Shown here piece after piece: positions 55,664 to 63,914 of a stretch of DNA of 64,000 bases. Each line of letters opens with the position of its first letter. Within the stretch, counting starts at the first letter, position 1. The notes under the pieces are model-generated. The model was not told the origin of the DNA and did no database searches. It was given only the letters and a program-made list of their open reading frames with translations. The translations under genes were made by a program, and so were the position numbers. The stretch is from the NCBI RefSeq assembly GCF_034661175.1, contig NZ_CP141058.1:1798001-1862000 (forward strand), in the 5' to 3' direction. This DNA comes from Nocardioides renjunii (GTDB lineage: Bacteria > Actinomycetota > Actinomycetes > Propionibacteriales > Nocardioidaceae).

Positions 55664-56034
55664 TGGCCTACCAGTACGTCGTCCTGCGGTGCGTGCCCCG
55701 TCCCGACCGCGAGGAGTTCCTCAACGTCGGCGTGGTGCTGCACTGCCAGTCGTCGGACTTCCTCGACGCCGACTGGTCCGTCGACGCCGACCGGCTGCGC
55801 GCGCTCGACGCCCAGCTCGACGTCGACCGGGTCTGCGAGGCCCTGACGTTCGTCGACCTGGTCTGCCGCGGGGACGAGCGCGCTGGCGAGGCGGCGCGGC
55901 AGTCCCTCGGCCAGCGCTTCGGCTTCCTGAAGGCACCGCGCAGCACCGTGCTCCAGCCGGGCCCGGTCCACGGCGGGATGACGCTGGACCCGGCCCGTCA
56001 GCTGCGGCACCTGCGCGAGCGCCTGGTCGGCTGA
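55663..56034 (+). CDS. DUF3037 family protein
   Basis: This 123-residue protein (start MAYQYVVLRCVPRPDREEFLN; LNVGVVLHC motif) matches DUF3037, a family with no known role that commonly sits next to HipA-like kinases. It begins one base before the end of the HipA-like gene. It could be a regulator, partner or substrate of that kinase; this is inference from gene order. Confidence 0.88.
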   Translation: MAYQYVVLRCVPRPDREEFLNVGVVLHCQSSDFLDADWSVDADRLRALDAQLDVDRVCEALTFVDLVCRGDERAGEAARQSLGQRFGFLKAPRSTVLQPGPVHGGMTLDPARQLRHLRERLVG

Positions 56035-56050
56035 GCCGGGGCGCAGCGCG

Positions 56051-56746
56051 ATGACGTACGTCGGTGCGGTCCGTGCCGCGCTCGCCGAGGTCGGCGACCC
56101 GGAGCGGGCGGCGCAGCAGCAGGCCTACATGAAGTCGGACCTGCCCTACGTCGGCCTGGGCTCACCAGAGCTCAAGAAGCTGCTGCGGCCGCTGCTGCAG
56201 GAGCACCGGTTCGTCGACCGCGGGTCCTGGGAGGCGGCGGTCCTGGAGCTGTGGGAGGACGCGGCCCATCGCGAGGAGTGGTACGCCGCGATCGCGCTGC
56301 TGCGGCACCGCGCGTACCGTGGGTGGCTCGACCCCGACCTGCTGCCGCTGCTGGAGGAGCTGGTGCGCACCGGCGCGTGGTGGGACGTGGTGGACGAGAT
56401 CGCCGGTCACGTCGTCGGCCACGTGCTGCTCGAGCACCGCCCGGACGCGACGCCGGTGATGGACGCGTGGTCCGTGGACGCCGACAGCCTGTGGGTCCGG
56501 CGTACGGCGATGCTCTCGCAGCTGCGTCACGGCGAGGACACCGACACCGCCCTGCTCGCCCGCGTGCTCGTCGCGAACCTCGACGACACCGCCTACGGCC
56601 GGGAGTTCTTCGTGCGCAAGGCGCTCGGGTGGGCGCTGCGCCAGCACGCGCGGACCGACCCGGACTGGGTCCGCGCCTTCGTCAGGACGCACGACGCCCG
56701 GCTGAGCGGGCTGTCGCGCCGCGAGGCGCTCAAGCACCTCGGCTGA
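56051..56746 (+). CDS. AlkD-like DNA alkylation repair protein
   Basis: The 231-residue all-helical (HEAT-like repeat) protein matches AlkD DNA glycosylases that remove bulky or positively charged alkylated purines. Features: YMKSDLPYVGLGSPELKKLL near the start, the aromatic WWDVVDEIAGHVVG segment near residue 115, WVRRTAMLSQL near 155 and FFVRKALGWALRQ near 190. It lies 16 bp downstream of the DUF3037 gene and may share its transcript. Confidence 0.9.
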   Translation: MTYVGAVRAALAEVGDPERAAQQQAYMKSDLPYVGLGSPELKKLLRPLLQEHRFVDRGSWEAAVLELWEDAAHREEWYAAIALLRHRAYRGWLDPDLLPLLEELVRTGAWWDVVDEIAGHVVGHVLLEHRPDATPVMDAWSVDADSLWVRRTAMLSQLRHGEDTDTALLARVLVANLDDTAYGREFFVRKALGWALRQHARTDPDWVRAFVRTHDARLSGLSRREALKHLG

Positions 56747-56841
56747 CGTCATGGCGCCCGGTCGCCGGAGCGACCAGCCCCCATGACGTCGGGCGCGAGC
56801 GTCATGGCGACCGGTCGCCGGAGCGACCAGCCGCCATGACG
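56745..56841. repeat. two copies of a nested hairpin repeat (convergent terminators)
   Basis: Copy A (56745-56790) has perfect GACGTCATGG/CCATGACGTC arms; copy B (56800-56841) has CGTCATGGCG/CGCCATGACG arms. Both hold an inner GGTCGC-CGGA-GCGACC hairpin. They lie between the convergent AlkD-like and sirohydrochlorin chelatase genes; the AlkD stop codon is inside copy A. They can serve as bidirectional terminators. Confidence 0.85.
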
Positions 56842-56859
56842 TCAGGCGACGAGAGGACC

Positions 56860-57603
56860 TCAGACGGGGACGAGCTCCACCGCGCCGACGGCGTAGCGAG
56901 CCAGCACGGCCCGCGCCACGGCGGGGTGGGCGCCCAGCGGGTCGGAGACGGCGACGGCGCCGGCCTCGACGGCGAGCTCGGTGGCCCGGTCCGGCAGGCG
57001 GCCGGGGGCCAGGAAGAACGACGCGACCGCGATGTGGCGCTTGCCCTCGGCGCGGAAGGCGCGCACCGCCTCGCCGGCGGCCGGGGGAGCGGCCGACGCG
57101 AACGCCGCCGTGACCGGGAGCCGGTGCCGGGCGCCCCAGGTGCGGGCGATCCGAGCGACCGCCTGGTTGGCGAGCGGGTCGGACGAGCCGGCCGCGGCGA
57201 GCACGAGCGCGTCGAGCTCCCGGACCCGCGCGGCCTTCAGCGCGTCGCGCAGGCGGACGTCGAGGACCTCGAGGAAGGCGGCCTCCATGCCGAGGATCCG
57301 GCTGGCCTGGATGCGGACGCCTTCGTGGCGGGCCATGGCCGCCGCGACGGCCTCGGGCACATCGACCTTGGCGTGGTAGGCCTCGGTGAGCAGGAGCGGG
57401 ACGACGACGATCTCGTCGTGGCCCGCCTTGACCAGCCGGTCGACCACGGTGTCGAAGCTCGGCTTGGAGAGGTCGAGGAACGCCGTCTCGACCCGGAGGT
57501 CGGGACGCATGGCCTTGACCTCGGCGACGAGCGCCTTGATCGTCGCGGCTGAGCGCGGGTCCCGGCTTCCGTGGGCCAGGGCAACCAGAGCAGGAGCAGC
57601 CAT
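56860..57603 (-). CDS. sirohydrochlorin chelatase (CbiX/SirB family)
   Basis: The 247-residue protein has two CbiX-like domains. The N-terminal metal-site His is in LVALAHGSRDPRSA and the second in PLLLTEAYHAKVDVP near residue 78. A second domain repeats the pattern less well (VLAAAGSSDP, VASFFLAPGRL). It inserts ferrous iron into sirohydrochlorin to make sirohaem for the sulfite reductase encoded upstream. It is the last gene of the minus-strand sulfur operon, after a 99-bp gap that contains a GGAGG ribosome site but no other gene. Confidence 0.92.
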   Translation of the reverse strand: MAAPALVALAHGSRDPRSAATIKALVAEVKAMRPDLRVETAFLDLSKPSFDTVVDRLVKAGHDEIVVVPLLLTEAYHAKVDVPEAVAAAMARHEGVRIQASRILGMEAAFLEVLDVRLRDALKAARVRELDALVLAAAGSSDPLANQAVARIARTWGARHRLPVTAAFASAAPPAAGEAVRAFRAEGKRHIAVASFFLAPGRLPDRATELAVEAGAVAVSDPLGAHPAVARAVLARYAVGAVELVPV

Positions 57604-57702
57604 CAGGGGTGCCTCCGATCGTGCGTAGTGGTGCGGTGGTGCTGGGTGGGCTCGACGTCGTTGTCGGTGTTCGGGGGTGCGGTCGTGGAGCCGCGGGGTG
57701 GC

Positions 57703-58446
57703 CTAGGCATGGATCCCGCACTCCGTCTTGGTGGTGCCGGCCCACCGACCGCTGCGCGGGTCGTCGCCGGGGGCGACGCGGCGGGTGCAGGGCCAGCAGC
57801 CGATGCTGGGGTAGCCGTCGTGGAGGAGCGGGTTGACCAGCACGCCGTTGTCGACGATGTAGCGCTCGACCTGCTCGTCGCTCCAGCGGGCGAGGGGCGA
57901 CACCTTGACCTTCCCCTTGCGCGCGTCCCAGCCGACGACCGGCGCGATGACCCGGTTGTGGGTCTCGGCGCGGCGCAGGCCGGTGGCCCAGGCGTCGTAG
58001 CGCGAGAGCGCGTCGTTGAGCGGCGCGACCTTGCGCAGGGCGCAGCAGAGGTCCGGGTCGGTCTTGTAGAGGTCCGTGCCGTGCTCGGCGTCCTGCTCGG
58101 CCACGGTCTGCTTCGGGGTGATGGTCAGCAGGTTGACCGGCAGCGTCGCCTCGACGGCGTCGCGGGTGCCGATGGTCTCGACGAAGTGGTAGCCGGTGTC
58201 GAGGAAGACCACGTCGAGGCCGGGGGCCACCTTTGACGCGAGGTGCGCCAGCACGGCGTCGCCCATCGAGGAGGTGATGGCGAAGCGGTCGCCGAACGTC
58301 GCGACGGCCCACTCGATGATGACCTCGGCGGGGGCCAGCTCGAGCTCGGCGCCGACGTGGGAGACCAGCTCGCGCAGCTCCTCCGGCGTACGTCCCTCGG
58401 TGTGGGTGCCCTTGAAGGCGCGCGCGGCGCGGGTGGAGAGGCTCAC
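57703..58446 (-). CDS. cysH: phosphoadenylyl-sulfate/adenylyl-sulfate reductase
   Basis: CysH reduces APS or PAPS to sulfite. The 247-residue protein has the PAPS-reductase fold (FAITSSMGDAVLAHLASK, VFLDTGYHF) with CC in DPDLCCALRK near residue 135 and CxxC in IGCWPCTRR near 218. The Cys pairs mark an iron-sulfur APS reductase. The GTG start at 58446 follows GGGAGGTG and overlaps the stop of the small zinc-ribbon gene by four bases. Confidence 0.95.
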   Translation of the reverse strand: MSLSTRAARAFKGTHTEGRTPEELRELVSHVGAELELAPAEVIIEWAVATFGDRFAITSSMGDAVLAHLASKVAPGLDVVFLDTGYHFVETIGTRDAVEATLPVNLLTITPKQTVAEQDAEHGTDLYKTDPDLCCALRKVAPLNDALSRYDAWATGLRRAETHNRVIAPVVGWDARKGKVKVSPLARWSDEQVERYIVDNGVLVNPLLHDGYPSIGCWPCTRRVAPGDDPRSGRWAGTTKTECGIHA

Positions 58447-58607
58447 GAGGCACCTCCCTCGGTGCGGGGGTCGCGGATCATCCCGGTCATCTGCACGGTG
58501 AACCCGCGCAGGCACGAGCGGCACTCCCAGGCACCCGCGCCCTCACGGGGGAACAGGTTCTCGTCCCCGCAGTAGGGGCAGTGGAAGGGCTGTGCTCTCT
58601 CAGACAT
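58443..58607 (-). CDS. 54-residue zinc-ribbon protein of the sulfur operon
   Basis: This short open frame has ATG at 58607 and stop at 58443-58445. It encodes MSERAQPFHCPYCGDENLF and continues to WECRSCLRGFTVQMTG, ending RTEGGAS. The four Cys (residues 10, 13, 29, 32) form a CxxC-x15-CxxC zinc ribbon. It lies 12 bp after sir and overlaps cysH by four bases (GTGA), which supports real translation. The same arrangement is known in actinobacterial sulfite reductase operons, but no function is established. Confidence 0.82.
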   Translation of the reverse strand: MSERAQPFHCPYCGDENLFPREGAGAWECRSCLRGFTVQMTGMIRDPRTEGGAS

Positions 58608-58619
58608 GGGCGCGCCTGG

Positions 58620-60338
58620 TCATGCCGGGACCGGCTCCGGCTCGCCGCGCAGCAGCCTCTCGTCGGCGCGCGCGACCCAGTCGGCGAAGCGCTCGCCGTC
58701 GGTGCGGTCCCCGAGGTATGCCGAGACGACCGCGGTGACGTAGTCGTCCAGGCCCGCGCTGGTGACCTTGTGCGCCCGCAGCTTGCGACCCATGACGGGG
58801 TTGAGCCCGAGGGCGCCGCCGAGGTGGACCTGGAAGCCCTCCACCTGCTGGCCGTCGGCGTCCATGACGAGCTGGCCCTTCAGCCCGATGTCGGCGACCT
58901 GGGTGCGGGCGCAGGCGTTGGGGCAGCCGTTGACGTTGACCGAGATCTGCGTGTCGAGGTCGGGGAAGCGCTTCTCCAGCTCGGTGACCAGGCGGCGCGA
59001 GCGCTCCTTGGTGTCCACGATCGCCAGCTTGCAGAACTCGATGCCGGTGCAGGCCATCGTGGAGCGGCGCCAGTTGCTCGGGCGGGCGGTGAGCCCGATC
59101 TTCTCGAGGTCGTCGGCGAACCGCTCGGTGTCCTCGGCGGCGACGCCGATCACCACCAGCTTCTGGTAGGCGGTCAGCCGCGCGCCGGCGGCGCCGTACG
59201 CGTCCACGAGGTCGCCGAGCGCCGACAGCGTCGTGCCGTCGATGCGGCCGACCACGGGCGCGGCGCCGATGTAGAAGTGGCCGTCCTTCTGCTCGTGGAT
59301 GCCGATGTGGTCGCCGGGCGTGACCGGAGCCGCGGGGGAGGGGTTGTCGACGAGGGCGCGGTGGAGGTACTCGTTCTCGAGGACCTCGCGGAACTTCTCC
59401 TTGCCCCAGTCGGCGAGCAGGAACTTCAGGCGGGCCTTCGAGCGCAGCCGCCGGTAGCCGTAGTCGCGGAAGATGCCCGCCACGCCCTCCCACGCGTCGG
59501 CCACCTCGTCGAGGGGGATCCACACGCCGAGCTTGTGGGCGAGCATCGGGTTGGTGGACAGCCCGCCGCCGACCCACAGGTCGAAGCCGGGGCCGTGCTC
59601 GGGGTGGACCGTGCCGACGAAGGACACGTCGTTGACCTCGGGCGCCACGTCGTGGCTGGGGTGCCCGGTGAGCGCGGTCTTGAACTTGCGCGGCAGGTTC
59701 GAGTAGGCCGGGTTGCCCAGGATGCGGCGCTTGATCTCGGCGAGCGCCTCGCTGCCGTCGATGATCTCGTCCTTGGCGATGCCGGCGACGGGCGAGCCGA
59801 GGAACGGCCGCGGGCTGTCGCCGCACGCCTCGAGCGTGGTGAGGCCGACCGACTCGAGCCGCTCCCAGATCGCCGGGACGCTCTCGATCTCGATCCAGTG
59901 GTACTGGATGTTGTTGCGGTCGGTGATGTCCGCGGTGTTGCGGGCGTACGACGTCGAGCACTCACCGAGGGCGCGCAGGGCCGGCCCGTCGAGGATCGCT
60001 CCGTCGGTGCGCACGCGCATCATGAAGAAGCGGTCGTCGAGCTCCTCCTCCTCGAGCTGCGCGGTCTTGCCCCCGTCGAAGCCGGGCGCACGCTGCGTGT
60101 AGAGGCCCATCCACCGGAACCGGCCGCGCAGGTCCGCGGGATCGATCGAGTCGAAGCCGCGGCGCGAGTAGGTGAAGAGGATGCGGTCCCGCACGTTGAG
60201 CGGGTCGTCGTCCTTCTTGGACTGCTCGTTCTTGTTGAGCGGCTCGGTGTAGCCGAGCGCCCACTGGCCCTCGGCGCGCTTGGGGCGCGGGATCTCGGTG
60301 CTCTGGGCGGCCTGGGGCTTGAACCGGAGGTCGGGCAT
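58620..60338 (-). CDS. sir: ferredoxin-dependent nitrite/sulfite reductase
   Basis: The 572-residue sirohaem and iron-sulfur enzyme reduces sulfite to sulfide, as in the NirA/SirA group of actinobacteria. Cys ligands are in ACTGIEFCK near residue 433 and NGCPNACARTQ near 470, and two sulfite-reductase half-domains frame them. The genes for APS reductase and the sirohaem chelatase downstream favour sulfite over nitrite. GATATT lies 7 bases before the ATG on the minus strand, so a leaderless start is possible. Confidence 0.95.
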   Translation of the reverse strand: MPDLRFKPQAAQSTEIPRPKRAEGQWALGYTEPLNKNEQSKKDDDPLNVRDRILFTYSRRGFDSIDPADLRGRFRWMGLYTQRAPGFDGGKTAQLEEEELDDRFFMMRVRTDGAILDGPALRALGECSTSYARNTADITDRNNIQYHWIEIESVPAIWERLESVGLTTLEACGDSPRPFLGSPVAGIAKDEIIDGSEALAEIKRRILGNPAYSNLPRKFKTALTGHPSHDVAPEVNDVSFVGTVHPEHGPGFDLWVGGGLSTNPMLAHKLGVWIPLDEVADAWEGVAGIFRDYGYRRLRSKARLKFLLADWGKEKFREVLENEYLHRALVDNPSPAAPVTPGDHIGIHEQKDGHFYIGAAPVVGRIDGTTLSALGDLVDAYGAAGARLTAYQKLVVIGVAAEDTERFADDLEKIGLTARPSNWRRSTMACTGIEFCKLAIVDTKERSRRLVTELEKRFPDLDTQISVNVNGCPNACARTQVADIGLKGQLVMDADGQQVEGFQVHLGGALGLNPVMGRKLRAHKVTSAGLDDYVTAVVSAYLGDRTDGERFADWVARADERLLRGEPEPVPA

Positions 60339-60345
60339 GGTCAGG

Positions 60346-60351
60346 AATATC
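60346..60351 (-). promoter_or_regulatory. -10 element of sulfur operon promoter
   Basis: On the minus strand GATATT is followed by CCTGACC (7 bases) and the sir ATG at 60338. It fits the leaderless pattern of this window. Confidence 0.45.
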
Positions 60352-60553
60352 CTGTTCGCTGAGGAGTGCCGCGCGCGACGTTGAGCGCGGAGAAGACGTG
60401 CTGGGGGGCGGCGTCAGCGATGCCAACAGGTCGCGCTGCCCACGCGCATGAGGTCGACGTGACGTCGGACCACGAGGTGCGCGTGGGTGGAGGCGGTGAC
60501 CATGTCAAGAAGTCTCAGTCACTGGACACCGGTTCCACAAGGCGAAATCTTGT

Positions 60554-60587
60554 CATGTGAGATGGCGCTCCGACATGTGAGACGGCG
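60554..60587. promoter_or_regulatory. 20-bp-spaced direct repeat in the sir/glyA intergenic region
   Basis: CATGTGAGATGGCG (60554-60567) and CATGTGAGACGGCG (60574-60587) are 20 bp apart, two helical turns, in the 356-bp gap between the divergent sir and glyA genes. This looks like a regulator-binding pair. The rest of the gap holds no gene that could be supported. Confidence 0.55.
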
Positions 60588-60681
60588 GGGGCTGGCGACG
60601 CTTGTGGAGGACCACCGGTGCGGTCCAGGTCACACCGTCCGCGCCCGCGCGACCTCGTACGTCGGTCCGCGACGTGGCCTC

Positions 60682-60687
60682 TAGGCT
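60682..60687 (+). promoter_or_regulatory. -10 element of leaderless glyA promoter
   Basis: TAGGCT is followed by GTGACGC and then the ATG at 60695. Same hexamer and spacing as at the LysR gene (40681). Confidence 0.5.
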
Positions 60688-60694
60688 GTGACGC

Positions 60695-62131
60695 ATGACG
60701 GACTCCCTGATCAGCAGCGCGTACTCCCAGGCCCTCGAGGTCATCGCCTCGGTGGAGCCGCGGATCGCCGAGGCCACCCGCCAGGAGCTCGCGGACCAGC
60801 GCGGATCGCTCAAGCTGATCGCGTCGGAGAACTACGCGTCGCCGGCCGTGCTGCTCACCATGGGCACCTGGTTCAGCGACAAGTACGCCGAGGGCACCGT
60901 CGGGCACCGGTTCTACGCCGGTTGCCAGAACGTCGACACGGTGGAGGCGCTCGCCGCCGAGCACGCCCGCGAGCTGTTCGGCGCGCCGTATGCCTACGTC
61001 CAGCCGCACTCGGGCATCGACGCCAACCTCGTCGCCTTCTGGTCGATCCTGGCCAACCGGGTCGAGACCCCCTACCTGCAGAAGCTGCAGACCAAGAACG
61101 TCAACGAGCTCACCGAGGCCGACTGGGAGACGCTGCGCCACGAGTTCGGCAACCAGCGCCTGCTCGGCATGTCCCTGGACGCCGGGGGCCACCTCACCCA
61201 CGGCTTCCGCCCGAACATCAGCGGCAAGATGTTCCACCAGCAGCAGTACGGCACCGACCCCGGGACGGGGCTCCTCGACTACGACGCCGTCGCCGCCAAG
61301 GCCCGCGAGTTCAAGCCGCTCGTGCTGGTCGCCGGCTACTCCGCCTACCCCCGCCGGGTGAACTTCGCCAGGATGCGCGAGATCGCCGACGAGGTCGGCG
61401 CGGTGCTGATGGTCGACATGGCGCACTTCGCCGGCCTGGTGGCAGGCAAGGTGTTCACCGGTGAGGAGAACCCGGTGCCCTACGCCCACATCACCACCAC
61501 GACGACCCACAAGTCGCTGCGCGGGCCGCGCGGCGGCATGGTGCTGGCGCAGGAGGAGTTCGCCGCCGACGTCGACCGCGGCTGCCCGATGGTGCTCGGC
61601 GGCCCGCTCTCGCACGTGATGGCCGCCAAGGCCGTCGCCTTCGCCGAGGCCCGCACCACCGAGTTCCAGGGCTACGCGCAGAAGGTCGCCGACAACGCCA
61701 AGTCGCTCGCCGAGGGCTTCCTCAGCCGCGGCGCGAACCTGGTCACCGGCGGCACCGACAACCACCTCGTCCTGCTCGACGTGTCGTCGTTCGGGCTGAC
61801 CGGCCGCCAGGCCGAGTCCGCGCTGCTCGACGCCGGGGTGGTCACCAACCGCAACTCGGTCCCGGCCGACGCCAACGGCGCCTGGTACACCTCCGGCGTC
61901 CGCCTCGGCACTCCCGCGCTCACCACCCGCGGCTTCGGCCACGACGAGTTCGACACGGTCGCCGACCTGATCGTCGACGTGCTGAGCAACACCGAGGCCG
62001 GCACGACCAAGGCCGGCGGCCCGAGCAAGGCGTCGTACGTCCTGGGCGACGGCGTGGCCGACCGCGTCACGAAGCGGTCGGCGGAGATGCTCGACAAGCA
62101 CCCGCTCTATCCAGGGCTCGTCCTCAGCTGA
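60695..62131 (+). CDS. glyA: serine hydroxymethyltransferase (long form)
   Basis: This PLP enzyme interconverts serine and glycine with transfer of a one-carbon unit to tetrahydrofolate. At 478 residues it is about 50 longer than the common bacterial form; the extra segment is near residues 130-190 ([18 protein letters not shown] region). The PLP lysine is Lys273 in [14 protein letters not shown]. Other motifs are [15 protein letters not shown] and [12 protein letters not shown]. Other long GlyA proteins are known, so activity is expected. Confidence 0.95.
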   Translation: MTDSLISSAYSQALEVIASVEPRIAEATRQELADQRGSLKLIASENYASPAVLLTMGTWFSDKYAEGTVGHRFYAGCQNVDTVEALAAEHARELFGAPYAYVQPHSGIDANLVAFWSILANRVETPYLQKLQTKNVNELTEADWETLRHEFGNQRLLGMSLDAGGHLTHGFRPNISGKMFHQQQYGTDPGTGLLDYDAVAAKAREFKPLVLVAGYSAYPRRVNFARMREIADEVGAVLMVDMAHFAGLVAGKVFTGEENPVPYAHITTTTTHKSLRGPRGGMVLAQEEFAADVDRGCPMVLGGPLSHVMAAKAVAFAEARTTEFQGYAQKVADNAKSLAEGFLSRGANLVTGGTDNHLVLLDVSSFGLTGRQAESALLDAGVVTNRNSVPADANGAWYTSGVRLGTPALTTRGFGHDEFDTVADLIVDVLSNTEAGTTKAGGPSKASYVLGDGVADRVTKRSAEMLDKHPLYPGLVLS

Positions 62132-62795
62132 CGCGGCCGACCGCGCGGCCTGCGGGGAACCTCGTCCACTCGGGGGTGAGGTTCAGCTGCCAGTTGCGCC
62201 AGCCGAGGTAGATCCACCACGCGAAGTGGGCGATCCCGAGCAGGATGGCGCCGACGGCGGCGACCCACGCGCCGAGCGGCCACAGGACGAACGCGGTGAC
62301 GCCCGCGGCGACGATCGTGTTGACCGCGATGATGAAGACCCCGGAGCTGGCCGCGACGTGGCTCGCGCTGCGCGCCGGCCCCATCGTGTAGGTCTGGGCG
62401 ATGCCGGCCTCGTCGTCGGTGAGGCCGGTGATGAAGTACGGCTCGAGGCCGGGGTCGATGTCGAGGTAGCCCGCCCGCAGCCGGTTCATCCCCTTGACGA
62501 ACATGTAGTCCTCCTGGCTCGCGTTGTGCACGCGGAAGGCCGTGAGGGTGCCCGTGGTCAGCAGGGTGAGGCCGAGGACGATGGCGAGGAACCGGAAGGT
62601 GTCGGTGTAGCCCACGCTCTGCCCGACCAGCGCCAGGAACAGCAGGCTGGCCGAGGTGAACATCAGCTGGGCGGTGATCCGGCCCATCACCTCGTTCCAC
62701 GTCTGGCTGCGCACCGCGAGCAGCCCCCAGTGCTCCGTGGCGAGGATCTGCGCCCGTACGGCGGGTGGCACGGGCTCGGGGACCGGCTGGCTCAT
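62124..62795 (-). CDS. predicted membrane protein of unknown function
   Basis: This 223-residue protein is not recognised. It has a soluble N-terminus, two helices near residues 45-85, a soluble middle ([39 protein letters not shown]) and two more helices near 145-200. The ATG at 62795 has GGAGGAG upstream. Its last bases overlap the convergent glyA end by 8 bp. The DPGLEPYF segment and helix layout recall small actinobacterial putative transmembrane proteins, but no function can be assigned. Confidence 0.7.
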   Translation of the reverse strand: MSQPVPEPVPPAVRAQILATEHWGLLAVRSQTWNEVMGRITAQLMFTSASLLFLALVGQSVGYTDTFRFLAIVLGLTLLTTGTLTAFRVHNASQEDYMFVKGMNRLRAGYLDIDPGLEPYFITGLTDDEAGIAQTYTMGPARSASHVAASSGVFIIAVNTIVAAGVTAFVLWPLGAWVAAVGAILLGIAHFAWWIYLGWRNWQLNLTPEWTRFPAGRAVGRVS

Positions 62796-62895
62796 GGCGC
62801 CTCCTCCGGTCACGGTAGACCCGCGTGGTGGTCGCCGGCACCCCTCGCCTCGCACGACGAACGGACCCAACGTGCGGTGAGGCATGCCTCGACGC

Positions 62896-63792
62896 TCAGC
62901 CGCAGGCGTCGAGTCCGCGTTCGGTCCGTGCGACGGTCGCGTAAAGCACCGAGCGCACCCACGCCTGGTCGTGCATGACGTCCTCCCAGGCGAAGCGGAG
63001 CACCTGCCAGCCGTTCGCCACCAGGAGGTCGTAGCGTCGGGCGTCGCGACGCAGGGCGGCCCGGTCACCGTGCCACTCGAAGGAGTCGGCCTCCAGCACG
63101 AGGCGGAGACGACGGTCCACGAGGTCCGACCGAGCCACCAGGCCCAGGTCGCCGCGCACTGTCACCTGCGGCTCGACGTCGAGCCCAGGCAGGTCGACGG
63201 CAATCGCTCGCAGGACCGACTCGAACGGGTTGGCCGCCCGACCGTCCGCGACCTCGGCGACGCGTCGCAGACGTGCGGACCCAGGACCGCGCGCCGTCCG
63301 TGCGAGGTCCAACAGCGCCTGACGTGGGAAGCCTTCGCGCAGGGCCGAGTCAGCGATGGACAGCGCCTCGTCGAACGGCAGGCGGCGCCCGCACATCTCG
63401 AGCGTCTTCGCCTCGGTGGTGCATAGTCCTTCGGTGTGGCCGTCGTGCAGGTCGACCCAGCTCAGCTCCACGAGGGCGCGGGTCGCTGCGTCGACACGAC
63501 GGTCCTTCGGCACGGCAACCTGCGGCCGCTCGGGCACCAGCTTCACTCTCCAGCCGTGCTCCAGGGCGGCCGAGACCAGGCACACGTGCCCGGACACCTT
63601 GAGGGCCAGCTCGGTGCCGGCGTGCACAGCCGGTACGGCGTACCGTCCGCGGCCGACCCGCACCAGCTCCCCGGCCCGGAGGGCATCGTCGAGCGCGCGC
63701 CTCGACGTGACGTTGACCAGCATCCGGCGGGAGGCCACTCCGCCCAGGACCGGCATCAGCTCTGCGATCTCCATGCTGGCAGCCTCGGTCAC
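62896..63792 (-). CDS. DUF559-type endonuclease-like protein with AbiEi-like N-terminus
   Basis: The 298-residue protein has an N-terminal winged-helix segment like AbiEi antitoxin domains (RRALDDALRAGELVRVGRGRY) and a C-terminal DUF559/Vsr-like PD-(D/E)xK region (FESVLRAIAVDLPGLDVEPQ, LVLEADSFEWHGDRAALRRD, LVANGWQVLRFAWEDVM). The Glu-Ala-Asp and Phe-Ala-Trp-Glu parts are typical. Such solitary proteins are common in Nocardioides and their role is unknown. The ATG at 63774 (MEIAELMP) is an alternative start. Confidence 0.82.
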   Translation of the reverse strand: MTEAASMEIAELMPVLGGVASRRMLVNVTSRRALDDALRAGELVRVGRGRYAVPAVHAGTELALKVSGHVCLVSAALEHGWRVKLVPERPQVAVPKDRRVDAATRALVELSWVDLHDGHTEGLCTTEAKTLEMCGRRLPFDEALSIADSALREGFPRQALLDLARTARGPGSARLRRVAEVADGRAANPFESVLRAIAVDLPGLDVEPQVTVRGDLGLVARSDLVDRRLRLVLEADSFEWHGDRAALRRDARRYDLLVANGWQVLRFAWEDVMHDQAWVRSVLYATVARTERGLDACG

Positions 63793-63914
63793 GCAGACGG
63801 TGTCCCCCTCGCGGCATCCACAGGACCGGCGTACGGACCGAACGCACGTCCGGACGGCCGACCTAAACGTGCACGGCCAGCCGCAACCGTCGTTCGGTCC
63901 GTTCGTCCGCGCGC

